Shown here: in pieces, positions 44,024 to 53,900 of the stretch
Numbering within the stretch: position 1 is the stretch's first letter
Layout: every line of letters begins with the position of its first letter
Assembly (NCBI RefSeq): GCF_965225875.1
Contig: NZ_CBDDBS010000002.1
Location: forward strand, 1,922,001 to 1,986,000
Direction: 5' to 3'
Length of the DNA: 64,000 nt
Source of the DNA: Haliscomenobacter sp965225875
Lineage (GTDB): Bacteria; Bacteroidota; Bacteroidia; Chitinophagales; Saprospiraceae
Position numbers and translations under genes: made by a program
Notes under the pieces: generated by a model
What the model was told of the DNA's origin: nothing
The model's input: only the letters and a program-made list of their open reading frames with translations
Database searches by the model: none

Positions 44024-47000
44024 TTATTCTTCTCTCAGCAGCGTAATTGATCCTCTTGCCTGTATTTCTTTGCCATCGGCGTTCTTGTAGTCCAGGATAT
44101 AGTAATAGGCACCTTCTGGAAGTTTCTCACCACTTTGGGTGGTGCCATCCCAGTCATTGTTGTAATTTTCTGCTTGGTACACCAGTTGTCCCCAACGGTT
44201 GTAGATAAAAATCTTGTTGCCAGGGAATTCTTGAATACAGTTGATCAGGAAAGTCTCGTTCGAACCATCTCCATCTGGAGAGATTACCGAGCGGATATCC
44301 ATACAGGGCAAACGGCGGTCTTTCACTTCGATTGCACTTACATCAGGAGTTGACTTACAACCTCTTGAGTCGGTCACCTGTACAAAGTACTCACCTGGGC
44401 AAAGGCTCTTTACAATCGAGTCCCCACTGGTTACTGGTGCATTCCAACGGTAAGTATAGGGTTTAACTCCTCCCTTTGCCAAAGCCAACACCTGGCCATT
44501 ACAGCCTTCTGTTGCATTGATGCTCTGGATTTGTACGGTAATTGCGCTTGGTTCCTTTATTTCAAAGGATTTGGTCACAGTACAATTGTTCTTGTCGGTA
44601 ATGGTAATGGCATAAGCGCCTTTGGACAGACCCGTAATCCGGGGAGTACTGCGTCCGTTGCTCCAGGCATAGGTAAACTTGCCTCCGGCCAGACCACCTT
44701 CCACCTCTGCTGCAAGTTCTCCGTCCCGACTACCAATACAAGAAACGTCGGTAATAAAAGCACTAACATTCAAAGCTTCCGGAGCTTTAAACTCCACCTC
44801 TTCCTCAACGCTACAGCCCAAGCCATCGGTAATGCGTACGATATAATTGCCTACTCCAGCATTGTTGAGTACTGAATTAGAAGCAACCAAGTTCCCATTC
44901 AACGACCACTCGTACACATAAGTTGGTGCACCGCCACCATTGGCGCCCGTTGCGCGAGCCGAACCATCTTTGGCATTGGCGCAGCTCACTGCAAAGCCGT
45001 TAAAGCTTGACAGGATTTGAATGTTGGCCGTCAACTTTGAAGCAGTTGTAACGGTGTATTGTTTTTCCAGGCGCAAGCCAGAGTTCTCTCTGATCACCAA
45101 GCGGTATACCCCAGCAGCAACATCACCCAAATCTTCCGTTTTCGAAATGGTATCCCCTCTGGCACTCAACCAGGCATAACGATAAGGCGCAGCACCGCCT
45201 AAAACAGTGATGTTCACACCACCATTGTCATCATCAGGGCAGCTGGTATTGACAATCGCTGCACTTACAGTGAAGGTTGTCAAAGCAATGGGCTCAAAAG
45301 ATTTGCGGCAACCGTTGGCATCAATCACAGAAGGAACAAAGTTGCCTTCACACAAATTGATGATCTGGAAGCCTACATTTGGGGAATTCCAGGAAACCTG
45401 GTAGCCAGGAGTACCACCAGTTATAGACAAGGCAATACTTCCGGTACAGCCTGGATCTTCTGAATCGTGACGAACTGCAAAAGAAGAAATGGCCAATGGA
45501 TCGGGTTGCTTTACAACCACAGAGCCATCGAATACAGTGTTTCTTGAATCAGTGACTTTATAAGTATAGGTCCCCGCAGCGAGGTTTTTGCGTTCAAAAG
45601 CACCCAGCGTGAGGTTTTCTGGTTGACCATTGTTAAATGCCAAGGCATAAGGACCAACCCCACCCAAAACTTGCAAACGAACTGCGCCACTTGCTTCACC
45701 ATTACATTTGTTGCTGGTGATATCGCTCGTAACCGAAAGAGGAATTGTAACCAATTCTACCTTAAAACAGCCAGTCGAGGTACAACCTACCAAATCGGTT
45801 ACTGTAACACAATACTCTCCTACAACTAGTCCACTCAAATTACTGGTAGTGCTATTGTTGCTCCATTTGTAGGTGTAACCTGGTTTTCCACCTGTTACAG
45901 TGAGAGAAATTGCACCATTTGTACCTCCGGGCACATTAACGTCTGTGACAGTACGGGCAATTTTGATTTCGGCCAGCACAGGAACCAGTGCACTACCGGT
46001 GACCGTATTGTTTTGGCTATCGGTTACTGTTACAGTGTAATTACCCGCTGCTACATTACTCAGGCTCTGGGTAGTCAAATTATTGGCACTCCACTTGTAA
46101 GTATAAGGCCCGACACCTCCTGTTGCTTGCAGGCTTACACCACCATTGGTTTGGCCAAAACAAGCTTCGGTAACCGTCAGGTTTACTTTCAAGCGTTGTA
46201 CAATTGAGGCACACATTGTAGTTAAACAATTGGTATTGTCAGTTACGCTCACACAATATTGACCAGCAGTCCCCAAATTGCTGATGTCTTCCGTTGTAGC
46301 CGTAAAATTATTAGGGCCAGTCCAACTGAACTTATAAGGAGCTATCCCTCCGGAAATGGCAATGTTTACTGCGCCATTGGTTGCATTTTGGTCAAAATTA
46401 ACTGGGTCAATAGAAGTAATGCGTACACTTTGCTCGGTAGGAATAGTCGCCGAAGCAGTAAATGTACAACCCTTCGAATCCGTAACGGTATAGGCATAGT
46501 TACCTGCCGCTACGTTGCTCAATTGAATGGTAGTGGCATTGTTTGCCCATTTGTAAGTATATGGCGCTGTGCCACCAGTAGCGGTAATTGTAGCTGAACC
46601 GGTAGGTGTTCCATCACACTTGGCAGGCTGAGTGGCAGCACTGGCATTGAGTGCAGCAGCAGGTTGAGCCACCGCCGTTGGATTGGATACAGCCCGACAG
46701 CCATTGGCGTCGGTTACGGTGAGTGTATAATTACCAGCTGCTACATTTGTCGGATTTGCAACTGCCGCGAGGCTTCCGCTCCACGCATAGGTCAGAGGGG
46801 TAGTGCCCCCTGTAACTGCTGCAGTTAGAGAACCGGTAGCCTGTCCAAAGCAGTTGGCATCGGTCTTGGTGATACCTGTAATTGCCAATGCAGCAGCAGG
46901 CTGGGTAACATTAAACGTGCCAACAGCAGTAGCATTAGCAGCATCGGTTACGGTCACGCTGTAAGAACCTGCGGCAAGGTTACTCAAATCCTGGGTTGTC

Positions 47001-49891
47001 GCGTTATTGCTCCATTTGTAAGTATATGGAGCAGTTCCATTGCGCACTTCTATGTTGATGGCGCCTTTACTTTCTCCAAAGCAAGGAACATTGGTGATTA
47101 CTGCCGGAGAAACGATCGTCGGTGCATTTGGATTGCCGATAGAAACCGTACCATCAACCGTTGCAGGAATAATGGTCTTTTCAGCAAGATCGTACGCTTC
47201 CCGAGTTTTAGTTTTATCAATGCCAACAGTCGATGATCCGGCAGTACCTTTGATGGTAAAGCACATCCGTAGAATCACGGCATTGTCTGGTAAAGTAATT
47301 CCGGTGAGCTGATTATCATCCCAAGAAAATGAAATGAACCCAGTGGTATTGTTTACATTGACGTTCGCTGCGGAAAAATTCCGTAAAGTAGCATTAAAGT
47401 TGTCATTGGATTTATGCGTAAGAAAAGCTGGATCAAATTTGATCGCAAACTGCATCCCAATGAGGGCCTTAAAATTAGTGGTTGTCAAATCTAGGCATAC
47501 ATCCGTATTGGTTGCACCACTTGCACTGCTCACTTTAAAAGTAAGTTCGGTGGTCGCAGTTGTAGTTATTGTCACTGTTCCCGCACCAGTTTGTACACCT
47601 GCTGGCAAGTTATTTGAACGAGTAACGGTCAAACCAGTAGTACTGAAATTAACTTGTGAAGTACCCGCTTTTAGTGAAGTAAAGCATACGTCAAAAATAT
47701 TAGAGGTACTAGCCAGGGTTACTCCACCGGCAGTTGCAGTGCTCCAATTGACCTTCAACGATCCAGCAGTTACTCCGCCTGTTCCAGGAGGTGTAAATGA
47801 AGCCTGAGTAAGACCTGACAAACTGAGATTGGTTACACTTTTGAATTGTAGTGCAGTAGCATCATAAGTCAGGGTGCCTGCAAGTGCTGAAATATTGGTG
47901 AAGTCTACTACACTTACTTTGACACAAACGTCCTGTCCCACTACTCCCGATTGGCTACTCACATTGAGTTTAACATCGGGTAGATTAGAAACACTGCCAA
48001 TGGTAATGGTGCCTGGCTGTCCTGTAAATGGTAATTGATTGTTATCCTTGTCCGTGACTTCAGGAGCAGGACTTGTAGCGAAAGTAACGTTAGAGGCTAC
48101 ATTTGTAACCTTTCCTTTGAAACAAACCTCAAAGAGCGTAACTCCAGTTGCCAGGGTGATGCCAGTTACATTCGGATCATTCCAGGATAATTTAATGCTA
48201 CCCGCAGGGTTCGTGCCCACCCCTGGCAAACCGAAGGAAGCTTCGGTGAGGCCGTTGAGGTTGAAGTTTTTAACTGCGGAATACTCCAACTGAGTAGTAT
48301 TGTAATTGATGGTGAACTCCAAACCAATCAAGTTGGTAAAGCCACCTGCTACATTCACTTTGATACAGGTTTCCTGGTTGGTTGCAGGAACAGTGGCGTC
48401 GGTGAGATCAAGTGTTAATCCTGTTGTTCCCCCGCCACCAGTGCCAACTGTAATCGTCCCAGACTGGCCACTGAAGGTAACCGGTTGGCTATCTTTGTTA
48501 ATGATTTCGGAGGTACCACCGAAAGTAACCGTTGAAGTAATGTTGTTCACTTTGGGGGTAAAACATACCTCAAAAATGGCTGTGCCATTGGGCACAGTCA
48601 CCCCAGTACTCACATTTGGGTCATTCCAGGACAATTTGATTGAGCCCAGCGGAGTTCCGCCAACTCCAGGTTTGCTGAAGTTTGCATCCGTCAAGCCAGC
48701 CAAGTTTAGATTTTTTACAGATGCAAAATCCAGTTGAGTAGAATTGTAAGTAATCGTATATTCTACACTCAACAGGTTGGTAAAATTGGTAACATTTACC
48801 TTTTGGCATACCTGCTGACCTACGGTGCCTGTAGCATCGGTTATATCAAAGGTAGCAGGGCCAGTAGTACCAGTTCCACCCGAAACGGTGATGATACCAG
48901 AGGTCCCGTTTAAGGCTACGGTTTGATTGTCCTTGTTTTGCACCTGTGCTCCCGAAGCGAAAGAAACAGTTGAAGTTATACCCGCCAGTTTTGTGGTGAA
49001 ACAAACATCAAAAACCGAGGTACCATTAGTCAAAGTGTTACCGGTGGTCGGGGTTGTACTAGTCCAGTTCATGGCTATTGTGCCAGGAGTGGAAGAGTTA
49101 AAGGATGCCGCCGTCAGCCCGGCCAAATTAAAGTTTTTGACTGAAGCAAAACTGAGCTGAGTCGTATTGTAATTGATAGATAGTTGAGTGCTCTTAAGAT
49201 TGGTGAACCCAGAAACGGAATTGACTTTCAAACACACTTCCTGATTGACAGCAGGGGCGGTCGCATCCGAAATGTCCAAAGCTAAAATTCCGCCAGATCC
49301 GCCACCGCCACCACCGCCTGCACCGATAGTGATAACAGCGGGTTGCACCGTGTTGTCTACTGCAACGTTTTGAAGGTTTTTATCTGCTACTTCTTGATAC
49401 ACAAAGCGGATGTTGGTTGAAGCATCCAAATTTGCTGCGGTGAAGCAAATGTCAAATATAGCAGTCCCATCGGCGAGGGTCACCCCTGTGGCCTGGTTGT
49501 CAATCCAGGATACCCTCAAGGTTCCGCTCGGGCTGTTGTTTGTCCCCCCGGCGCTTAAGCCTGCAAGGTTAAAATTTTTAGCTTCTTTAAAAGTGAGGCG
49601 GGTAGAGTCGAATTTAATCAAGAATTGCAATACAACAATGTCTACGAATCCCGCCACTTTAACTTGTGCGCAAATCTCGCCTCCTTTTTGAACCGTTGCG
49701 TTGGCAATGGAAAAGGAGAAGCCCATGAGTGACTCGTCAGCTGGGACGATTTCTATGGGTAAATCTTTATCGCCAATTGTAGTTGACGAATTGTTGGAAA
49801 ATGCTTGGAATGGAGTGAATATGGCCAGTAATATAAAAGCTATTGACCCTATCTTCACCCCACGGAGCAGGTGTGTAATAATCGGTTTCAT
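44024..49891 (-). CDS. Giant multi-cohesin/SprB-repeat protein with T9SS type B sorting domain
   Basis: A 1,955-residue protein with a signal peptide (about residues 1-32). Six consecutive cohesin-like domains span about residues 50-925; each has the pattern VCxKV...FTNL...L.F.I.YN.T.L.F.SVKN.NLAGLT....G.I..SWND....G.TL..GT.IF.VCF. About twelve SprB-type repeats follow (about 925-1855), marked by ISGGIAPYKFSWTGPN, AAGNYTVTVTDSQ and GGVGPYTYKWS. The end (SVISPDGDGSNETFLI, YNRWGQLVYQAENYNNDWDG) is a CHU_C type B sorting domain. Cohesins bind dockerins in cellulosomes; neighbouring genes carry dockerin-like parts. It may be a surface scaffold or adhesin. The short upstream gene encodes another cohesin-like protein. 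Confidence 0.9.
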   Translation of the reverse strand: MKPIITHLLRGVKIGSIAFILLAIFTPFQAFSNNSSTTIGDKDLPIEIVPADESLMGFSFSIANATVQKGGEICAQVKVAGFVDIVVLQFLIKFDSTRLTFKEAKNFNLAGLSAGGTNNSPSGTLRVSWIDNQATGVTLADGTAIFDICFTAANLDASTNIRFVYQEVADKNLQNVAVDNTVQPAVITIGAGGGGGGGSGGILALDISDATAPAVNQEVCLKVNSVSGFTNLKSTQLSINYNTTQLSFASVKNFNLAGLTAASFNSSTPGTIAMNWTSTTPTTGNTLTNGTSVFDVCFTTKLAGITSTVSFASGAQVQNKDNQTVALNGTSGIITVSGGTGTTGPATFDITDATGTVGQQVCQKVNVTNFTNLLSVEYTITYNSTQLDFASVKNLNLAGLTDANFSKPGVGGTPLGSIKLSWNDPNVSTGVTVPNGTAIFEVCFTPKVNNITSTVTFGGTSEIINKDSQPVTFSGQSGTITVGTGGGGTTGLTLDLTDATVPATNQETCIKVNVAGGFTNLIGLEFTINYNTTQLEYSAVKNFNLNGLTEASFGLPGVGTNPAGSIKLSWNDPNVTGITLATGVTLFEVCFKGKVTNVASNVTFATSPAPEVTDKDNNQLPFTGQPGTITIGSVSNLPDVKLNVSSQSGVVGQDVCVKVSVVDFTNISALAGTLTYDATALQFKSVTNLSLSGLTQASFTPPGTGGVTAGSLKVNWSTATAGGVTLASTSNIFDVCFTSLKAGTSQVNFSTTGLTVTRSNNLPAGVQTGAGTVTITTTATTELTFKVSSASGATNTDVCLDLTTTNFKALIGMQFAIKFDPAFLTHKSNDNFNATLRNFSAANVNVNNTTGFISFSWDDNQLTGITLPDNAVILRMCFTIKGTAGSSTVGIDKTKTREAYDLAEKTIIPATVDGTVSIGNPNAPTIVSPAVITNVPCFGESKGAINIEVRNGTAPYTYKWSNNATTQDLSNLAAGSYSVTVTDAANATAVGTFNVTQPAAALAITGITKTDANCFGQATGSLTAAVTGGTTPLTYAWSGSLAAVANPTNVAAGNYTLTVTDANGCRAVSNPTAVAQPAAALNASAATQPAKCDGTPTGSATITATGGTAPYTYKWANNATTIQLSNVAAGNYAYTVTDSKGCTFTASATIPTEQSVRITSIDPVNFDQNATNGAVNIAISGGIAPYKFSWTGPNNFTATTEDISNLGTAGQYCVSVTDNTNCLTTMCASIVQRLKVNLTVTEACFGQTNGGVSLQATGGVGPYTYKWSANNLTTQSLSNVAAGNYTVTVTDSQNNTVTGSALVPVLAEIKIARTVTDVNVPGGTNGAISLTVTGGKPGYTYKWSNNSTTSNLSGLVVGEYCVTVTDLVGCTSTGCFKVELVTIPLSVTSDITSNKCNGEASGAVRLQVLGGVGPYALAFNNGQPENLTLGAFERKNLAAGTYTYKVTDSRNTVFDGSVVVKQPDPLAISSFAVRHDSEDPGCTGSIALSITGGTPGYQVSWNSPNVGFQIINLCEGNFVPSVIDANGCRKSFEPIALTTFTVSAAIVNTSCPDDDNGGVNITVLGGAAPYRYAWLSARGDTISKTEDLGDVAAGVYRLVIRENSGLRLEKQYTVTTASKLTANIQILSSFNGFAVSCANAKDGSARATGANGGGAPTYVYEWSLNGNLVASNSVLNNAGVGNYIVRITDGLGCSVEEEVEFKAPEALNVSAFITDVSCIGSRDGELAAEVEGGLAGGKFTYAWSNGRSTPRITGLSKGAYAITITDKNNCTVTKSFEIKEPSAITVQIQSINATEGCNGQVLALAKGGVKPYTYRWNAPVTSGDSIVKSLCPGEYFVQVTDSRGCKSTPDVSAIEVKDRRLPCMDIRSVISPDGDGSNETFLINCIQEFPGNKIFIYNRWGQLVYQAENYNNDWDGTTQSGEKLPEGAYYYILDYKNADGKEIQARGSITLLREE

Positions 49892-49925
49892 CTTTGTCGG
49901 AATTTGGGATAAAGTGAGTTAATGA

Positions 49926-50729
49926 TTACTGCATAAAAATCACTGGTTGCAAAGTAAATGACGTTCCCTGGTACATGCGGACAAAATAATTGCCCGGGGA
50001 TGGAAAGACTGATTTTGGCAATAATAACTCTTGCTTACCGGCTAAATAAGAGCGTTTTTCGGTATGGACTACCTTACCCAGAACGTCTACTACCTCAATG
50101 TCCAATTTACCTGCTTCTTGCAAGGTAAATTCCAGCGTAAGGTTAGCATTGAATGGATTGGGATAAGCCCTGTTGACGCGAAGTTTATTAGGGTCACTAG
50201 CAAAAACGGTTGCGCTGGTTTGGGATTTGATAACCACAACGCCATTAATGTATTCTGCATTTATCGTAGAAAAAGTAGTATCGATGATTTCTTTCTCCAA
50301 GGTAGGAGATTCAGCAATTCCCACAAATGAAATTGGGCTTTTGGAGCCAGGTTTTCCAATAACTTTAAAATAAATAGAAAAGAGAGTAGTGTTGTCTTTT
50401 AAGGTTACACCAGAAATTCCTTCCTGCCACAAAAATCGAAGCAAGCCATTCTTGGTATTAAGGTACCCAAAATGATCGTTTTTGCTTAAGGGAATCCCAA
50501 AGTTACCGATAGAGTCAAAGCTTATCACAGCCGAGTCCCAGGCAACTGCAAAGGATGCCCCGATGATTTTTTTGAAGCCTGCTACTTTGACGTTAGCGAC
50601 ATAGGTTTTGGCGCTACTTGGAAGAGTATCTTTGTTAGCAGAAATACGGGTAAGCGTTTGTGCATTACCCTGGGCTAAGCATAGGAATGTCACCGCCCAG
50701 CATAGGAGTACTTTAATAGTTTGTTTCAT
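49926..50729 (-). CDS. Single cohesin-like T9SS type A protein
   Basis: A 267-residue protein with a signal peptide (MKQTIKVLLCWAVTFLCLAQ then GNAQ). Residues about 25-165 form one cohesin-like domain (YVANVKVAGFKKIIGASFAVAWDSAVISFDSIGNFGIPL, LFSIYFKVIG). The C-terminal 85 residues (NRAYPNPFNANLTLEFTL, DVLGKVVHTEKR, GNYFVRMYQG) are a type A sorting domain. It ends 34 bp before the giant cohesin gene and is very likely co-transcribed with it. A dockerin-bearing partner is plausible but not shown. Confidence 0.88.
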   Translation of the reverse strand: MKQTIKVLLCWAVTFLCLAQGNAQTLTRISANKDTLPSSAKTYVANVKVAGFKKIIGASFAVAWDSAVISFDSIGNFGIPLSKNDHFGYLNTKNGLLRFLWQEGISGVTLKDNTTLFSIYFKVIGKPGSKSPISFVGIAESPTLEKEIIDTTFSTINAEYINGVVVIKSQTSATVFASDPNKLRVNRAYPNPFNANLTLEFTLQEAGKLDIEVVDVLGKVVHTEKRSYLAGKQELLLPKSVFPSPGNYFVRMYQGTSFTLQPVIFMQ

Positions 50730-50830
50730 ATCATGGGATTATATAAGTTCCTAAACGAGAAACTTTAAACCAATGCGAAGGTAATGAAAATTTGAAAAAA
50801 AAAGAGAAATTAAAAGAATTATAACAGAAA

Positions 50831-50854
50831 AGGGCAGTGCAAATGCACTGCCCT
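50831..50854 (-). terminator. Terminator after the 1,549-residue cargo gene
   Basis: AGGGCAGTGC (50831-50840) and GCACTGCCCT (50845-50854) form a perfect stem, with TTTTCTGTT following on the minus strand. It is about 80 bp downstream of the stop at 50933 and before the cohesin-like gene. Confidence 0.85.
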
Positions 50855-50866
50855 CTCCGTTTGATC

Positions 50867-50896
50867 GGTAGAGACGCGATTAATCGCGTCTCTACC
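50867..50896. repeat. Perfect palindrome GGTAGAGACGCGATT and its complement
   Basis: A perfect 30-bp palindrome. The left half reads GGTAGAGACGCGATT and the right half is its complement. This word is known in many cyanobacterial and Bacteroidota genomes as a dispersed repeat. It sits in the spacer directly before a terminator hairpin. Confidence 0.8.
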
Positions 50897-50932
50897 TCAT
50901 CCTCCCGCGAATAAATTCGTGGGAATCATAGA

Positions 50933-53900
50933 TTATTCAACAATAATCATCTTCTTGGTAGCAGTGAAGTCGTCAGCTTCCAGGGTGTAGTACAACACAC
51001 CAGTAGCGTTCAAATCAGCAGCTTTCAAAGTGATTTGGTTGAAACCTTTAGCATAATCAGCACGAACGGTCTTCAACACACGGCCAGTCACATCGCTAAC
51101 AGTCAGGGTAGCAGCAGCAGCCTTTGGCAGGTTGAAGCTGATCACTGTTTCTGCATTGAATGGGTTTGGCGTGTTTTGCTTCAGTTCGAAACCTTGAGCA
51201 GCTACATCAGCACCTTTGAACTTCAGGGCAACATTCAGTTGCTCGTTGTTCTGGTTGTAAGCTTCAGCAGAAACTACGCGGTTCAGACTCAAAGCGTTGC
51301 TCAATTGAGCATCAGCTTTTGCACGCAACACCAAAGTGAACAGTGCACCTTGCTTAGCTTCACCGTTCCAGGAAGTAGTGATTACACCTTCGTTGGTGAA
51401 TACACCAAAGTTTTCTGCTTTTGCAACACCGTAAACGATGTCAACCAGCTCAACTTTGCTCTTGTCCAGGTTCAATGAGAACTGGTAGCCTTGGATGTCT
51501 TTCAACTCAGCAGCATTGAATTCAACACTGTATTCCTGACCAGCCTTCAGGGCAGCATCAGCAGCATTGATGTCCAATGTTCCAGCAGTACGAGCTTCTG
51601 CAGCAGCAGCAGCACTTACCGTTGCACTGGCGTTAACGTCACCCACTTTAACAGCTACGAAGTTTGCAGTTACGTTAGCAGCGATGTCGTTGATGTTCAC
51701 AACTTCTGGGAACGCAGCAGCCCATGGGTTGCTTGGCGTTGGGAAGCTGTAAGCAGCATCTACGAATCTCCAGGAAGTGTTGTTCTGGAAAGTTTGATCG
51801 ATGTTCAGGATCAACTTACGCAGGGCAATCAAGTCCAGAGTAGTGATTGACTTAGAGTTGTTCACGTCAGCAGCAATCATTTTGTATGGGCTGTTCAAAG
51901 CCTGTACATTCAAGATGTGCTTTTGGATCAATACCAGGTCAAAAGTAGATACACCATTCAGGTGGTTTTTGTCCAATTGTGGAGTAACCGTGAAGTCAGC
52001 TCCTTTGCTCAGGTTAACGAAAGAGTAACCACCGTTAGCCGTAGAAGTAGCAGCCTGAGAAGCAGCACCACTCAAAGTGATGGTTGCACCTTGCAGGTTA
52101 GCATTGCCTTCAGTTGCGATAGTACCTGCGATTGCAGCAGCAGAACCAACTGTTGGGCAAACGCCACGGTTGTCCTGAACTTCAACATAAGTTACGCAGA
52201 AGTCATCCTTGCCGGCTTCATCCCATGCGTGCAATTCAACCAGAATTACTTTGCCTTTGTCAGCACAAGTCAGGTTCAAACCAGTTTGAGTAGAAACTAC
52301 TGGGCTACCTACGCGGTTCAGCGAGTACTTGGTAACCAGTTTCAAACCATCTTTGGTTTCTGGGCCTTGGCCGTTGCAATCGTAAATCTTAGAAGCAACG
52401 AAGTCAGATGCCCATACTGCCATCATACCACCACCGTTGCCGTCAGACATCAGTTCAGTGCTCAAGCCGTTGATACAGATTGGTGCTGGACCTTTGCAGT
52501 CTTCAACTGTGAATGGAATGCGAGTTGCAACACTCAGATTACCACACTCGTCACGTACAACTACGATCAGGTCGTGCTTGCCTTGTGGCAAGTTAGCAAC
52601 GTTGATCTCGAACTGGCCGTTGCCCAAATCTTTGGTGCTCCAGCGTGGAGTAGAGTACAGGATCATTTTGCTGGCATCCAAAGTCTGACCAGGAGCAATC
52701 ATCAGGTACTGAGTTTCCAGGGTCACTTTGTCAGAACAGTTGTCCTTACCAGTGATCACCATTTTCAGGTTGGCCAAACAATCGCCACCCTCACGGATGC
52801 AGAATTTGCCTGGGTCACCAGTTACAACTGGACGAGTGTCATCGTATACCTTGATGATCTGAGTATAGATGAAGCTGTGGTAGAACTCACCAGCTACACC
52901 GCAATATGGTGGAGTGAAGCGGATGTCAGTAGAAGGACTTACGGTCAAGTCCTTAGAAATGTAGAACTCTTCTACACCATCACGACGGTTGTCTTCGCGG
53001 TCACGAACCAATACATAGATTGGGTCTTTGCCATAGTTGCCAAACACGTCACGAGGAATGATCGAGATGTTGGTTTGCAGCAGTGGGTCACCACAACGGT
53101 CGTCGTAAGTACACCAGTTGATTACAGAGTAAGTACGGAACAACTTGTAGCACTCATCGTCAGATGCATCGTAACGCTTGTCGCTTACGTTTACAGCCAA
53201 GATGTCACAAGCCAATTCGTCGGTGATAACGGTATCAATGATTGGAGTCTTGCAATCGGTAGATACGTCTTTAGGGAAGCAGATGTTGTATTCGTGTACT
53301 GGCAGAATGTTGACACGCTGCTTGCAAGTTACGCTGATTGGGCCTTTAACCGTTTCTTTGGTCAAAGTCCAGATCCGGTCGATCCAGCCATAGCCACACT
53401 TCAATTTCTTCTCAGTAGTGTAAACAGTATCCAGAGCAGCACAATCGTTGCCAGAAGGAATGATTACATCACCGAATGCAGCAGCAGATGTTTTGATATC
53501 ATCGATCAAAGCCAGGTTTTTGTCATCGCAATAAACGGTAACATCCCATGGAGCCAAACAAGTTGGAGCCACTTTGTCTTCGATCAACACGTCATCCCAG
53601 CAGTAGTTGGTGTTGCCATATATGTCAGCACCCCACAATTCGATCGTTACGCGCTCTGCCAAATCGCAGCAGAAGAACTCAACGATGTCTTGTAGTGGAG
53701 TCATCAACTTGCCACCCTTCAGGATGAAAGTTTCGCCGAAGTCAGCCAAATCGCCGTCGCCGTTGCTGTCAAAACCGTCCGCTTTGGTCCAGTCGCCATC
53801 AGCTGGCAGAGGGTCCAATTTGCCGTTGTTGTTGGTGTCGTATCCTTTAGCAATGAAGCTAGCTGCACAAGCAGTTGGCACGTTGCGACGTACTGCAATC

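Noticed and set aside
51917..53695. 592-codon open frame antisense to the large HYR-type cargo gene
   Set aside because: The sense strand encodes a coherent secreted protein; the antisense product is low in charged residues and rich in Val, Thr and Ser with no motif. The same holds for 53954-55144.
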